Shown: positions 44,860 to 57,530, counted from the stretch's first letter. The stretch: DNA of 64,000 bases from Apoda limacodes (GCA_946406115.1 OX291553.1:17241001-17305000), one strand, 5' to 3'. The notes: a model not told the origin generated them from the letters alone. Program-made: numbers and translations.

Positions 44860-45535
44860 TAAATGTACAAAGATATGTATATGGATCTAGTTCTGCGACT
44901 CCCTTTTGATGTAGATAACAACTTATAATGTGCACTGCATCTGAATGTAATTATATGTAGGTATATTGAAGACCATAAAACTTTGGTAAAAAGATGGGGG
45001 TGACACCCTTATCAGATAAGTAGAAAAGACATCAAATAAAGCATTCCTTTGTATTGTTATTTGCACAAACAGTCCCTAATACCTAATATTTTTAAAGGCG
45101 TATACAAACTCGATATCAGTTCTATGAATGGTTGTGATAAAAATAGCGAACACATGTGCGCCCGACTCCAGCCAGATGCCCTGCGACCTTACGGTTGAAT
45201 ATATTTTACAGCATTATTTAGGTGTACCTATACCGCGCTCAGTTAATTGCACTATAAATATCGACCGTGTTTCAAAGACATTAAAGATTGTTATGTGTAT
45301 GAGGAATTCCTTATTTTTCTAATACAGTCTTATCAAGATGTGGTCGTTATTATTGTAAAAAGTATGGTTTCGGCTAATTTGGTTTTTCCCGCAATCGATA
45401 TTTGAGTAAAAAAAACACCTCTTACAACCAATTTTTGACGCTTTTTGACTAATTTATAATGGCTATCAAATGGAGCGTGATTTAAGTATAATAACCTTGT
45501 AATAACGGCTGAAAAACTCAATTTTTCATAAGTAG
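44860..45535. other. Non-coding stretch
   Basis: No supported gene. A 64-codon frame at 45128 (+) and a 62-codon frame at 45333 (-) show no recognisable motif. Confidence 0.4.
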
Positions 45536-45539
45536 TTTA

Positions 45540-45710
45540 TCTTTCTTTATATATATATAATTCTACGGTCCTGTGCACTGTACTCCTCCTAAGCGGCTGG
45601 ACCGATTTGAATGAATTGGGTAGCACCCTGGATGGTTTAGATTCACAAATCAGCCCGGCAGATGGCACTGCGTCGGTGTCATGAAGGACATCGTTTGCCC
45701 GGTCAGCTAG
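45540..45710 (+). mobile_element. Non-autonomous Helitron, copy 2
   Basis: Starts TCTTTCTTTATATATATATA after A, ends GCCCGGTCAGCTAG before T, and shares GGTTTAGATTCACAAATCAG with the copy at 5031-5211. An internal 12-bp deletion removes part of the T-rich block found in copy 1. Confidence 0.75.
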
Positions 45711-46104
45711 TCTACTTATATTTTATGAAGAACATTGTCATATTTAAAGAATTGGGTAATTCATAAGTATCAAAAATTTATAATAAAATGTTATATTAAA
45801 ATTGGATGTTCCTAATCTCAGGAAGCTTTGAATTACGTTTAATAAAATGTACATAGATAATATTTGTGAGATAAATTCGTATCATTAAAAACCGGTGCAA
45901 TTAATTTAAGCAATTAACTAAAACTAAATAAAGACATACATTTATAATTTTATTTAAGAACTTATGAATACAAACTTCCATTGAAAATAATGTCAATAAA
46001 AATAAGTAATAATCAAAGTTCTAAAAACTTGTAAAATCTATCAAATAATACAAAAAAAGCTCCTATTTGGCAAACTAAATATGATAAGGAAACGAAAATT
46101 ATTT

Positions 46105-46423
46105 TTATACCTTTAAACGAGAAATTCTTGTATATATGTATAAATATAATCTAAATCTCGGAAACGGCTCTAACGATTTACATGAAATTTACCATGGGGT
46201 GGGGTTTAGGGGGCGATAAATCGATCTAGGTAGGATTCATTTTTAGAAAACGTCGTTTTATCCGTGTTTTTTCAGGCAATGATAAACTGGAAAATATGAC
46301 TCTTCCTGACATCTATTGGTGAGTAGTAATACTATTATTTTTACTGACAAAGCAACACTAAAGCTACTTGACAATAGATGGCGTTGTTAAAAAAAACGAG
46401 CAAAGCTCGGTCCCCAGGTATTA
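46105..46423 (+). mobile_element. Helitron-like element, copy 2
   Basis: Begins TTATACCTTTAAACGAG, contains TTTACCATGGGGTGGGG, GGCGATAAATCGATCTAGG and GGAAAATATGACTCTTCC, and ends with the hairpin GAGCAAAGCTC then GGTCCCCAGGTATTA. Its reverse complement aligns with 15099-15395 end to end. Confidence 0.65.
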
Positions 46424-46429
46424 TTATAA

Positions 46430-47805
46430 TGCATTACATTACATATTTACAATGATATCAAATATTAGGTGAATTTTATGAAATAAATGTTATTATGTAG
46501 TTTTTTCGTCAAGAGTATAAATAGTTTATGCTATACAACTATATCCGAAATACGATAATTTGTTATTATTCAGCATTGTTAATTACTAACATAGTCTTAG
46601 CATTTTCAGAATGTTAAATAGCTCGGGTATCGTCAAATAAAGTTTTGATTCAGCTGCTAGCCTGTGGTATTGGATAGCTATTTAGTTCCCCAAAAAACCC
46701 AGAATTTATTATGCACACTCTTGGTTAATAATTCAGGGACGTTAATTTAAAATCTTCCGAATCTGATATTTTGAAGTGATCTATTATTGTGTTTTATGAT
46801 TTTTTAGGAACTTATTTATAAAACTTATTGATATTTTTTTTAGTTAATAGTCATGCTTATATAATATTTTGGCATATTGTTGTAAAGATCAACTTTTACG
46901 TACAAAAACGTAATGTTCATTTTAAAACAATTGTGACAAGTACAAGAAAAACGCCGATGTAATCCGCGAAATCTGTCCAGTTGTCCAGTATGAAAAAAAA
47001 ACACAAACAAACAAATCACAGCTTATTAATATTTAAAAAAAAATAAACTACTTTGACCTCTTTAAAGCAGACAGAACTCTGAGTTTTTTTTCTGTTTCAG
47101 TCGAATATACAATTTGTCTACTATCTCTTTTGCAAATTTTTGGCATTCGACTTCATGGAAGGTTGACATTTTTAACATTTAAGTCAGTTTTTGAAGTCTA
47201 TTCTTTAAAAAAAAATTCAAATTTTGTCACTAATTATTTTAACAACATCCTAAAATATACACATAAAGTTCTATCAAATTAAATTTCATGTAATTTAATT
47301 CATTATTTTATTGTAAAAGCACGCGTAAAAATTAATCACATCGTAGACATTTTATATAAAACTAAACATTTACACCATTATAAGAAATATAAAAGCCTCA
47401 AATATGGCCAGTTTTATTTATAATCCTATCCATCACTTCCCTCAGTATCTCTGTCTAGCAGCCATGTTTACATCAATTTTTTCCGAAACAAATTTAACAT
47501 TTCCTCTTTCCATCATAATGTATCCTCACGGTTTTCATTCAGAATTTTATCAAGACTAATTTAACAATCCGTTTTTGTATTTTTAATGTGTTCTATTGCG
47601 ATGAAAGACATTTGGAATAATCTGAAATAAAATTGTTTAATTTATTGTGATCCGTTTTAATGACACGTGTCCCTGTTACGTAACGGTCTATACGTATTTT
47701 TTATGATTATAGCCTTTTGAATATCAGTTTTGGAACGATTTCAACACAGTTTTAGTTAGGCATTAGCTGTTGATCGCGGCTTTGCATAGATTAATAAAAT
47801 TAGTA
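46430..47805. other. AT-rich non-coding stretch
   Basis: No gene or bounded repeat recognised. Confidence 0.45.
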
Positions 47806-47809
47806 TAGG

Positions 47810-47957
47810 GTTCTTGAAGAAAGAAGTTATTGGATTTTTGAAGGGTCGGCAATGCGTGAGTGATACCTCTGGTATTACAAGCGTTTACACGCTACGGTGA
47901 CCGCTTACCATCAGGCGGACCGTAAGCTTGCTTACCACCTTAGTGGTATAAAAAAAT
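47810..47957 (+). mobile_element. LINE 3' end, Jockey/CR1-like, best copy
   Basis: GAAGAAAGAAGTTATTGG, TTTTTGAAGGGTCGGCAATG and CGCTTACCATCAGGCGGACC, followed by ACCACCTTAGTGGTATAAAA, cover the last coding codons (a KGRQ-type ending) and the 3' end. It is 5'-truncated and dead. Confidence 0.8.
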
Positions 47958-47959
47958 TA

Positions 47960-48960
47960 TTCTGGCAAGCAGCTGAATATTATGAACACATAAAATAATT
48001 AATATCCCGTACTTCAAGTTAAATACTAGCTATTTTAGAGCATTGTATATGAAATAGATTTTTTAATGATTGTTTCGTAAAAGAAGTCAACTCGTTGCAC
48101 CAAAAATAAAAAAAACCGGTGGAAACATTACCGTTATAGAGCTGCACAGAAAAGATAATAATACTTCAGGAACGGGTAAAATAAAAGGCCTGTGTAATTT
48201 ATCTGCGATATATTTGGCTCTTTTTAATGAATTTTGTAGAAGAGGATGTTACACAACAGTAGGGCAAGGCAAATCTGATGTACACAACTAACGATCGCCC
48301 AGGGCTTACACTCATTAAGTGAGTCGAAAGACAGAAATAGCGACTTCTATTTGAGACCGTGGATATGTGTCAACGCGTAGTTATTTTAACTGTATTTTTG
48401 TCTCGCTAAATTGCCGTCTGTGGGAATTTGTTATTTCATTAATGATTTTGTAGTCATGAATGTAGATCAAATTGAATGGATATACACAATTTGCTTTAGA
48501 CTCGGAGTTTCTGCGCCTATGAGGAATTTAGGCGTTTCCATGTATATTGAAAGAAAGCCAGTGGTATGACTAAAATAAATCTTAAATGTACCAAAGAATA
48601 TATAGGTGCTCAGATGAGACACTATAGGCTATTGATACACAAATATCTTATTGTTTATGTTGTCTTAGTACTATTTTCTGTTAATTTACAGCCACATGTA
48701 TTTTTAAGAATAGGAATCTTTAGCCGTTTTTCCCCCAAGCACTGCAGGAACAAAGGCCTTTTCTTAGAGGAAGTAGGATATCCCACCGTGCTTGCACAGT
48801 CCGAATTAGCAAACGATGTCGAGCTAGTGGCTACTTCATCGTCATAGTCTTGGCTTAATTGGATGTAATATGACAACAGCCAGAACCAACAGTAACGGTA
48901 CGAAGCGCGGAAGAGCTCAGGAAATTGTGCCTCTAGTCATTTACTCATCTTATATTAGTC
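47960..48960. other. Non-coding stretch with both-strand open frames
   Basis: At 48566-48876 the plus and minus strands are both open, with an acceptor-like TTCTGTTAATTTACAG on the plus strand at 48690. Neither product resembles a known domain. A 73-codon frame at 48070 (+) is also unremarkable. Not called as genes. Confidence 0.35.
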
Positions 48961-48965
48961 ATTAA

Positions 48966-48998
48966 CGCGCTACGTTGCTTAACCTCGCATATCTGTTG
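48966..48998 (-). repeat. Short 5S-like fragment
   Basis: CGCTACGTTGCTTAACCTCGC followed by ATATCTGTTGCTGGCCC parallels the part of 5390-5456 that reads CGACGTTGCTTAACTTCGC. It is too short to stand alone but supports a 5S-derived repeat family. Confidence 0.35.
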
Positions 48999-49431
48999 CT
49001 GGCCCATGAATTTCTATTAGTCTAGAGAAAATTATTCCTCTTTTTTGGATTCACTGCCACCTCCTTTGTTTGCATCAAATTATTTCTGTTTTCGTACAAA
49101 CACACGTACCCTATTGTTTTTATGTAATTTCTATAAAAATGAAACACAATTGTAACTATTTTTTAAGTAACAAATAAATAGTCAGTAATAAAAGATTAAA
49201 ATCTTTAATCTGGAAAAAAAACCGGAAAACGTTAATTCAATTTAATGTTCCCAATTCACAAATATTTTTTCTCTAAATATCTTCTAATATAAATAGAATC
49301 TGGGCTAAAAACAAATAGGTAAATTAACATAATCCTATAACACCCACAAAATTTATTGCGAAAATATAAAAATTCATCTTTTTCAACAAATTGGTGTTGG
49401 TAGATGGGCTTCACCCAAGCGTGAGTCAGAA

Positions 49432-49623
49432 GTGATGCGTCAAAGGTCCAGCGCACCTGAGCAGTTTTGGCTCTTTGACAACTTGCATAATAGCTGGCGT
49501 GGCGGCCGCGAAAACAGGAAACAAGACTATTTCAGTCCCCATTACAAAGTCCACAAAAGACGGCTACCCGTCAGAGGAAATAGCGCGGTTTCGCTAAAAG
49601 TTTTATTGTTAGGAAATCTTTGA
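49432..49623 (+). other. GC-richer open stretch of 63 codons
   Basis: The frame includes RSSAPEQFWLFDNLHNSWRG and carries a NotI-type GCGGCCGC within a relatively GC-rich 190-bp block. I recognise no family and see no good splice sites. It may be a diverged transposon piece. Confidence 0.15.
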
Positions 49624-49629
49624 AATATA

Positions 49630-51175
49630 AATTTTGGTAAGTTTTAAACTTCAAACTGTATTTATAAGGTGTTTTGGACTAAAAACACATTTTAAATTAT
49701 AATTTGTTTTATTTCAGGTAAGTACTATCATCAAAAAAAAACTACGAGAGGACAACCAAAAAATGCAGGAAGTATTGTAATTATATGTTAAGGCCTACAA
49801 CGACGTTAGCATCTTCTTCACCTGGCTTCGCACAGGTTAAATAAGCCTACTCTGAATTTCAATAATAACCGAAGCAGTTGTTTGTGAACTAAATTAGAAA
49901 AAAAAAGACAAAGTTTTACTCTTTAGAATCATACTGTACCGAGTAGGGCTCAGGACCAGCATGTGGAGACATATCGTCACCTTGTGAGAACCTCGTACTT
50001 GTATTAGGTCGTATTTGTGCTTTTCTAGGTTACAAATACAAATTTAATGCTTCAACGTTTTCGACAAATTATCCCGTAAAAAAGGGCTAAATGATTTTGT
50101 TGAATCGCACGCCTCAGCTGTCTTGATTAGCTAGTATGCATGGCAATTTGAAATCGATCAATGTAAGAATCAACTTCTTGGACAAAATAAACGTTATTTT
50201 TTAATCGATATATAGCACTGAATCCGATCCAGCGAATCGATCTTTCGCCCTAGAAAATCGTGATTCGACTTTTTCTCTTTTGATAAAATCAAATAAAATA
50301 TACCCAAACACATTTACTTAAAATTTAAGCGAAAGCTTTGATATCGATACTATGGTTGTAAAAACAACTTTAATTAGCTAAAAACAATGAAAGATAAGAT
50401 TATGATGGCCTTTTTTTTCCACAATATAGATTGTTTTGAATTTTTTTCTTAAAATAACGAGTTAAACCGTTCTTTTACGGTAACAAGTAATAGTCAGACA
50501 GACAGATTCATAGTATATACAGCGATTAATCCGTCTAGTAAAAAAAAGGAATTCATAAATGATGGCAGAACAGAAAAATTCTGAAAAGAATATATTTGTA
50601 GTTATTATTTGAAGCATCACTTCAGTTCAGGTAGAAAAGGGATAATATTTTACCGAAATATGGGCTTTTTCCTTTTCAAAAGTGCCGTACTTCACTCTTT
50701 CAACGATAAAGCGTTGTAATCTACTTTTGTTACTGACTGTACACTACGCACACCGTGAAAATGTTCCGCGCTCGCATATCAAAATTGACGGCTTTATGCC
50801 GAAGGGCGGCAGTTTCAGGAACAAAATCCCAGCACGTACCTATACTTTTACACGTAAAAATATTTTTTGGTGAAAAACTCGTGTCGTGTAGCAAATCACG
50901 TGCCTGTCTGACATCTGGCGTAATGAAAATGTGCTTAAATGAAAGCTGTGAGTTTGTCGTTGTGAATGTAAAGTAAGCTTAAGCATAAACATTAACTTTA
51001 TTAATATTTGTGTGTTTCACCTTGGTTTCTGTAAGCCACTTTTTTCCTACTTTTTTTTTTCTCCTGAATTCATACGAAATAAATTTACGTAGGAATAAAG
51101 TTAGTAGGTACAATATTGATATAAAATGCTTGAGTTTTTTTGCGCTGTCAAACATCTCTTTTTACCCCGTTTTAT
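49630..51175. other. Non-coding stretch
   Basis: Overlapping plus-strand frames at 50682-50976 have no motif. No bounded repeat was recognised. Confidence 0.4.
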
Positions 51176-51176
51176 T

Positions 51177-51490
51177 CCGAGGTACGGAACCCTAAAAAGG
51201 CCAAGAAAGAAAAAATATGATTCATTATTGTAGTCAATGATCTTTTGTACTGCTATTAATTAGCTCAATGAAATATAAAAATGAATCCCTGTTTCCCTTG
51301 GTCACGCCTAAACTTTTCACTGAACTGAATTGGATAATTCTTTTTTTGTTGTGTTTGTTTTTGTTGTTAGGGCAAGGAAAAAGTGTCAAGTGCAAGTCGG
51401 ACTCGCGCACTAAGGGTAAGCCGATTTTTATAAACTTATCCCGCCGGGGATAATAAAAAAAAACTGTTCAAGTGCGAGTCTGACTCGACT
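51177..51490 (+). repeat. GGTTCCGTA-family fragments
   Basis: A tail CGAGGTACGGAACCCTAAAA at 51178-51197 is followed by a head GTCAAGTGCAAGTCGGACTC at 51384 and another at 51468 (TTCAAGTGCGAGTCTGACTC). These are three broken copies, with the family hairpin partly kept. Confidence 0.65.
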
Positions 51491-51946
51491 TTAAACTAGG
51501 ATAAAAAGATATTGTCTGTTTATCTAGACTATGGTTTATCTGTTTGTTAAATTTCATCAGTTCATGCTTGGTTATGTATAAAACATGCCATCATTTTTTT
51601 TTATATTTAATTAATGCCTGTAATATTTACAATTTATCTACTCTGCGATAGATTTTTTTATGGTTTTTCGTTCACTCAAACTGAAAGACAGAGAAAAGGC
51701 GTTTTGTTTTATTATGATACTTACTTACTTTTAATATAAACGATAAAGGTAGAGTTCAGTTCAAGCGATTCATACATACACAGATTATAGAAAAAATAGT
51801 TATAGGTGTCAAAGTATATTTCAACTCTCATCAACTCCGTCTACAAGTTCTGTGATGATACATTTTCTAGCATTAGGACCATGTTCAATTTTAAATCATT
51901 TCTTTTTTATAAAATGTGCGTTATAATCATCAAAACTTATTATAAT

Positions 51947-52324
51947 TCATACTTATAGGTGTTATTAATGCGAAAGTGAGTTTATTTGTTTCTCCTTCTA
52001 TTACGTTGCAACAGACCATCCAATTGAGCTTTGGTACAGGTAAGATAAAAGAAGACGGAGTAGGAGGTAGAAGGTTTCATTTTATCCCGGAAAATTCAAA
52101 AGTTCCCGCAAATAAACATAATAATAAAAAAAAAGAAAAGGATCACATGATTAAATATAACCGAATTCCTCGTGGAAGAACTATAGCTATCAACAGCGTT
52201 ACCTTGTTATATCAGACTTCCTTACTATATTCAAGGAGTTCAGAGTACATATTCAAAGAGTTGCCATAGGAATTTAACGTCAATAACCCAATTTAACGTC
52301 GACGGAGCCACGGGCAAAAGCTAG
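51947..52324 (+). mobile_element. Non-autonomous Helitron ending GGGCAAAAGCTAG
   Basis: Starts TCATACTTATAGGTGTTATT after a T-rich flank and ends GAGCCACGGGCAAAAGCTAG before a T. The interior matches 19280-19562 (ATTTTATCCCGGAAAATTC, AACGTCAATAACCCAATTTA). The 97-codon frame over it belongs to the element. Confidence 0.7.
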
Positions 52325-52689
52325 TTAACATATCCTTATACAAACGGATATATATATTTAGTTTTGTTTTTTTTGTAATGAATTAAAAATCTTGGATGAA
52401 ACTGCATGTTCCATCTATTTTGTTAAACACTCGTTGTTTCGTTTAAAAAATAGCACTCATGTAAGAATTATCATTATCATATAACACTTCCATAGGCAAG
52501 TATCATAGTTAACAAATACATTGCTTTTGATAATCAAACTCCGGTTTTGTAATTTTTTTTATATTTGCTTAGTTCTTATCATTATAACGGCAAGTAGGTA
52601 TCTATAATCATTACAAATTTGATATAATTGCCAACTACCAACAAAAACGCTAATAATGGACATAATACCTTAAAGCGTGCCGATTTTCC

Positions 52690-52800
52690 ACCAGTTCTTT
52701 TTTCCTTGAGTAATGGTCCTATTAGCATTTCTCAGATAGTAATTTAATTTCTCCCATAAACTCTGAAGCGATGTCTTTTTACTTTCTTTCATGTTTCGAA
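52690..52800 (-). repeat. Degenerate copy of the repeat at 63320-63484
   Basis: On the minus strand GAGAAATGCTAATAGGACC and AAGAACTGGTGGAAAATCGG parallel GTGAAATGCTAATAGGGCC and AGAACTGGTAGGAATTGATG at the 63-kb copy. Small indels break the frame here. Confidence 0.55.
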
Positions 52801-52829
52801 GAAATTTCTTCTTCGGAAAATTCTTTTTA

Positions 52830-53510
52830 AGTATATTTACACCATCAACTTGAGTCTGAAGTAGATATTTACAGTTCTCTTATACCTACATTAACTTAAA
52901 AATACCGGAAATTTAAATTATTTTAAGGATAATAGATAGTTTTATTTTCTAAAATTATAATTTCATGTAGTTAATAAACATTGACCATTACCTAGTCTAG
53001 ACACGTTAGGTCAAAAACATAGGTTTTTATAATGCTGAGAATTGAGAATTGAAAGTGTAGGTAGCTGAAACAGGTCACAAGTTCGTTATAACTACGAAAT
53101 ATACTAGCACATATTATGTTAAATATGGTTTTTTTTTCAAAAACTTGCGATGGGTCACAAATGATGCATATTTGTGATAAAAGTTTCAACTAAAGTTGTT
53201 TGGAATTAAATTTTCTATAGGAAAATACTAATGTTTTGTATTTGTAATGATTATTAAAAATTAATGATAATCATCAAACAATATATTTGCTTGCAATCAT
53301 TCATTTCTGATTATAATTTGTATTTTAAAAAAAAAATAGTTCATGAGTTGTTTCCCACTTTAACGGGAAAATCAAAAATTTTCCAGTTTCAAGTGTTTTT
53401 TCATAGAGCATTTAATTTGACACAGCTTACCTTTAGTTAAAACTTGCATGAAAATATGCATCCTTTTTAAGATAGGTATCTACTTGCGAACTTTCACGTA
53501 TTTAACCGAC
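52830..53510. other. AT-rich non-coding stretch
   Basis: No gene or bounded repeat recognised. Confidence 0.45.
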
Positions 53511-53511
53511 G

Positions 53512-53645
53512 ATTCTCAATTCTATTGTATATTTTTATTAATGGATGTTAGTGCATACAGGCTGCACAGAGTCACACGTTGTGGAGAAAGTTAGGTGAGG
53601 CCTATGTCCAGCAGTGGACGCCAATGGGCTGATATGATGATGATA
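53512..53645 (+). mobile_element. Repeat fragments with an RTE LINE tail
   Basis: AACCGACGATTCTCAATTC at 53513 is a fragment of the ACCGACTTC repeat. From 53590 AGGTGAGGCCTATGTCCAGC, AGTGGACGCCAATGGGC and TGATATGATGATGATAATA form an RTE LINE 3' end in plus orientation. Confidence 0.65.
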
Positions 53646-53649
53646 ATAT

Positions 53650-54325
53650 TTTTGTAAAAACGTAATTTTAACATACAACATTATTTGATTCTATCAGTCG
53701 TAGTTCGTAACAAGAATAAGTTTGTATTTTAACTGCAAACTTTTTTATACCTAATGACAAAGAAGCATATAAATCAGATGTTATGCGTTTACCGTATATA
53801 TTGGTAACCTATAGTCGTGGATGTTTGCAACACCAATAAGCTACAGACAATATAAGAATATGTACCTGAATATCACAACATAGTATAAAACAAAGTCTGC
53901 ATAATTTCCTGTATAATGCTAAAAGGAAGGGAGGGTTAAGCTATATAATTTACGGATATTTTTCAAGTGTAGACAAAGCGAAACAACGTTTACCGACTTA
54001 GTTATGTATAAAATTAAATCACGTTAAGTGATGTGTGAAATATTCGATTAAAATATCGAGGAGCCAACAGACTGAACGATAATTAGATTGGTATTGCTGG
54101 ACCCGAGGTAGGGAAATGGATCTCTATCAAACGGTACAATCTGCCGCCGCCGGCATATTGGTAAAAACATGGCATATTGGTTACCATATATTATGTTGCT
54201 CTGAAACAATTTTTACCCTAAATTATATAAGCAAAATTCTGACAATATTATTTGATTTTGGTGGTATGTACTATAATAATCATGACAAAAATATAATTGA
54301 TTTCTTATGCAAATATCTCAATGAC
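53650..54325. other. AT-rich non-coding stretch
   Basis: The 94-codon frame at 54116 (+) ends inside the next repeat and is not a gene. Confidence 0.45.
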
Positions 54326-54330
54326 GTAAA

Positions 54331-54779
54331 AACCGGCCTAGTGCGAGTCGGGCTCGCTCACCGAGGGTTCCGTGCAAAGTTATTATTAGTTGTTGTATAA
54401 TTTTAAAAATATTTTTTATTAAATGATGTAACTAAAAATTTACGGTTTTCGCAATTTTTCCTTTATCTGTGCTATAAGACGTTGCTTCGTACAAAATTTC
54501 AAGATTCTGGGTTCACGGGAAGTACCCTGTAGGTCTTGATTCCCTTTCGAGTTTCAAAAATTTGCTGAAATTTACGACATGAACGGCTGTATCTTTTGAT
54601 TGCGTTGGCTTAGAAGTTTGATTTTTTCACAGCTCCAAGGGCCAGTAGACCTGAATTTGATATAAACTTTAGCTTGATACCTCCACGCGTTTCTGAGAAA
54701 AGATTCTTGACAGACAGACGGGTGGACAATAAAGTGATCCTATAAGAGTTCCATTTTTCCTTTCGAGGTACGGAACCAT
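54331..54779 (+). repeat. GGTTCCGTA-family repeat, full-length
   Basis: Opens CCGGCCTAGTGCGAGTCGGG and AGGGTTCCGTGC, carries CACGGGAAGTACCCTGTAGG and GACAGACAGACGGGTGGAC, and closes CGAGGTACGGAACC. It is similar in length to 32749-33193, with a different interior, so it is probably another subfamily. Confidence 0.75.
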
Positions 54780-54784
54780 AATAA

Positions 54785-55785
54785 GATCTAATTAGTTCAG
54801 AAGTACAATGAAAAATTACAAATATCAGTATGTAATATAAAATGCCTACCAAAACGAAGTCTTTAAAGGAATAACTATCCAATTGACAACCAGATATAAC
54901 ATGAAATTCAGGTTTGAAATAGGCTTGTAAAATAAATAAAAAATGCTTTTTCGAATAATATTATCAGTGTAATACGAAATATAATAAACATATTCCAAAA
55001 TGAAGCATTTAAAAACATTACTTTCGGCTCTTGGAAAGGATAATAACAATAAAATACCAGACAATATTAGTTTTGAAATTGCGGAAACCTTATCAAGTGG
55101 ATTTTCGGCTAAATTATTTTAGCATAAACTGCTATCTAATATTTTCATTACAATACTAAGCGAAAGCGCAAAAATGATTATAATCTATATCTAAGCGAAA
55201 AGGCAGAAATATGTTTAATGTACCGCTAAAGTTAACTCTTCTGCCGTTTAATTTTAGGAGTTGACTATCATTTCATAAAATTTATTTGTGACTTAGAAAG
55301 TGTGGTATTTAGGACCACTTGCTAAATTGGATCACCGTTATATCTTCGACAATATAATTTTAATTTTTCTTTTGAGAACACTTTGCGAAATACAATTAAA
55401 TTCAACAGTTATTGGACATTATATTTCCTACTAGGTATCACACAGTCATGAGTGTTTGGCTAGCAAACAGTAAAAAATGTAAAACATTTTAAAATAACTT
55501 TTGGTTTCTCGTTGTTGTTAAGAGTATAGCTTTGTGAAATATAAGCTAAAGATACTCGTATTTATTCTGCTTTTCTTTGGCTCATTACAATATAAATTTA
55601 TTTAATATAATGCCATGTTTTTCTTGAGTACCTACATTGAATCAGTTTATTTTAACAACCTACATTATTAAAAAAAAAACCAGTGGTATTCAGATGATTT
55701 CAAGAATGCATTTCAGCTTGTTTTGCGTGTAAAATTTTTTTTTTCTGTCTCAGAAAAATAACGAGATTGAATATTTAATATTAGG
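54785..55785. other. AT-rich non-coding stretch
   Basis: No gene or bounded repeat recognised. Confidence 0.45.
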
Positions 55786-55789
55786 TTTT

Positions 55790-55930
55790 GGATCAAAATT
55801 TCAGATTTGCAAGTCACGTCTGTTAATGAGCTACAGGGAAACCTGTTACATACGGACAGACAGACGGACAGATAGCAGAGTGACAGCAGTAGGTTTCTGT
55901 GTTGCTATTTGGCTACAGTAGCATAAAAAA
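55790..55930 (+). repeat. GGTTCCGTA-family 3' part, diverged
   Basis: CGGACAGACAGACGGACAG followed by GTTGCTATTTGGCTACAG resembles the closing part of 32749-33193, with the terminal GGAACC lost. Confidence 0.5.
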
Positions 55931-56344
55931 TCGACTGACCATATTCTACTTTGAAACAGCTTTATGAATCATGTATTGCAAGTTAAAATTAAATGCGATG
56001 ATTAGTTTTGATAAAACCAACTGATGTTTTTGGCCAAAAATCTACTACCTACTTCTTAAAATAAGATTGTTATTTATAAGTGAAAAATGTTTGTAAAACT
56101 TTTTTTTTGTACTATTATAAGTAAGAGCGTTTTCTGAGTCAATTTAGAAACCTAATAGACCATAGTGCCTAGTAGTTTATTAATCAAACTGGTCGAGTAA
56201 ATAAAAACCGAGTTCCGATCTCACTGATAGATTATTTTTGTGAAAATTTGAAGCCAGTAATTTAACCGACTTTATCCTATAGGTATTTACTAGATACTAC
56301 ATTTACAAACCGTAAAAGTACCGTAACCGCAACGTAAGTATTTC

Positions 56345-56395
56345 AAAACTGGTCAAGTGCGTATCGTAGAACTTTAACTTAGGGTTCCGTAGTAT
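56345..56395 (+). repeat. GGTTCCGTA-family head fragment
   Basis: ACTGGTCAAGTGCGTATCG and TTAGGGTTCCGTAGTATC match the family start. The hairpin is degraded and the body is short. Confidence 0.5.
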
Positions 56396-56540
56396 CTGTA
56401 CTTATTAAATTATTCGTTAATTTGTATTCAATAATGAACACTGTGGATACTTTAAACGACCTTTGTATAGATTGTCATAAAAAAAATGTGAAAAGGCCCT
56501 CTGGATAAATTGGGAAATTGGATTTTTCCTATTTTTATTA

Positions 56541-56868
56541 CATTTATCTTTGGAAATCATAGTTCCATATTTTTATTATATTTATCTTTGGAAATCATAG
56601 TTCCATATTTTTATTACATTTATCTTTGGAAATCATAGTTCCATATTTTTATTATATTTATCTTTGGAAATCATAGTTCCATATTTTTATTATATTTATC
56701 TTTGGAAATCATAGTTCCATATTTTTATTACATTTATCTTTGGAAATCATAGTTCCATATTTTTATTACATTTATCTTTGGAAATCATAGTTCCATATTT
56801 TTATTACATTTATCTTTGGAAATCATAGTTCCATATTTTTATTATATTTATCTACAGAAAACATAGTT
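56541..56868 (+). repeat. 38-bp minisatellite, nine units
   Basis: Units begin at 56541 and every 38 bases to 56845. Each reads ATTTATCTTTGGAAATCATA then GTTCCATATTTTTATTA. Units differ mainly by one C/T change; the last is diverged (CTACAGAAAACATAG). Confidence 0.95.
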
Positions 56869-56871
56869 CCT

Positions 56872-57062
56872 TACCTTTACCCGACTGGGCCAGAAGCAGG
56901 GCTATGTTTTTCGAGTGTATGTATGTATGTTTATTTTTCTGTCACGCTCTTTAGCCTAAACGGCTAGATAGATTTAAGCTTGAGAGGTGTCGTTAGATAT
57001 GTCTCAATTGTGAGAGTAACACTGGGTACATAATATTAAAAAAAAATCGAAATGGCGGATTT
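56872..57062 (+). repeat. Dispersed repeat with GTATGTATGT link
   Basis: CCCGACTGGGCCAGAAGCAG, TTCGAGTGTATGTATGTATG and CACGCTCTTTAGCCTAAACG follow in the order of a lepidopteran repeat that I recall with a CCCGACTGCGGC-type start. It directly follows the 38-bp array. Confidence 0.5.
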
Positions 57063-57114
57063 TATGCGCGGGCTAAAAATTTTGTTTTCAAGACACTCGA
57101 GTTTGATAACAAAA

Positions 57115-57300
57115 TAAAGGGCTCTAAAAAGCGGATTGTAGACTTCACGTGTCTTTTTTGGCATATGCAGGATTTCTTCTGCCTCGCAAAGCCAATAGTA
57201 TAAATAATCAATGTATACTTATTGGTACACGCCGGGCTCGAACCTCCGCTAATCAGAACGCAAGATGAAATCAAAACCCCTGAGCCATCACCGATTTAAC
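57115..57300 (-). repeat. tRNA-derived SINE (reverse)
   Basis: On the minus strand an A-box-like GGTGATGGCTCAGGGG and a B box GGAGGTTCGAGCCCGGCG are followed by GTGTACCAATAAGTATACAT and GGCAGAAGAAATCCTGCAT, then TCTACAATCCGC. This order matches a common lepidopteran SINE body. The 70-codon minus-strand frame over it is part of the SINE. Confidence 0.8.
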
Positions 57301-57304
57301 TAAC

Positions 57305-57530
57305 TCTATCAATCAATAGTAAACTGTTGAATTTGTTGAAACCAAACAACCCGATTCACATTAATTCATAGGAATACAAACACGAGCGCGTTTTCTCATC
57401 GGAGTAAGTAACATAAAAATAAACATTGTAATAAAACTTCAGTATAACATAATTGCCTTGCTATTGTCTCTTACGATACAGAAATGGAGTAGGTATTTTA
57501 TAAACATAAAAACAAAGTATTTTTCTCAAT
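57305..57530. other. Non-coding stretch
   Basis: Nothing recognised. Confidence 0.4.

Noticed and set aside
48566..48876. Exon on either strand
   Set aside because: Overlapping open frames on both strands, no domain, and only a weak acceptor on one strand. No donor or partner was found.
50682..50976. Overlapping plus-strand genes
   Set aside because: Two short frames with no motif, no promoter and no conservation evidence.
51976..52269. 97-codon plus-strand gene
   Set aside because: The frame lies entirely inside a non-autonomous Helitron and does not resemble a Rep-helicase.
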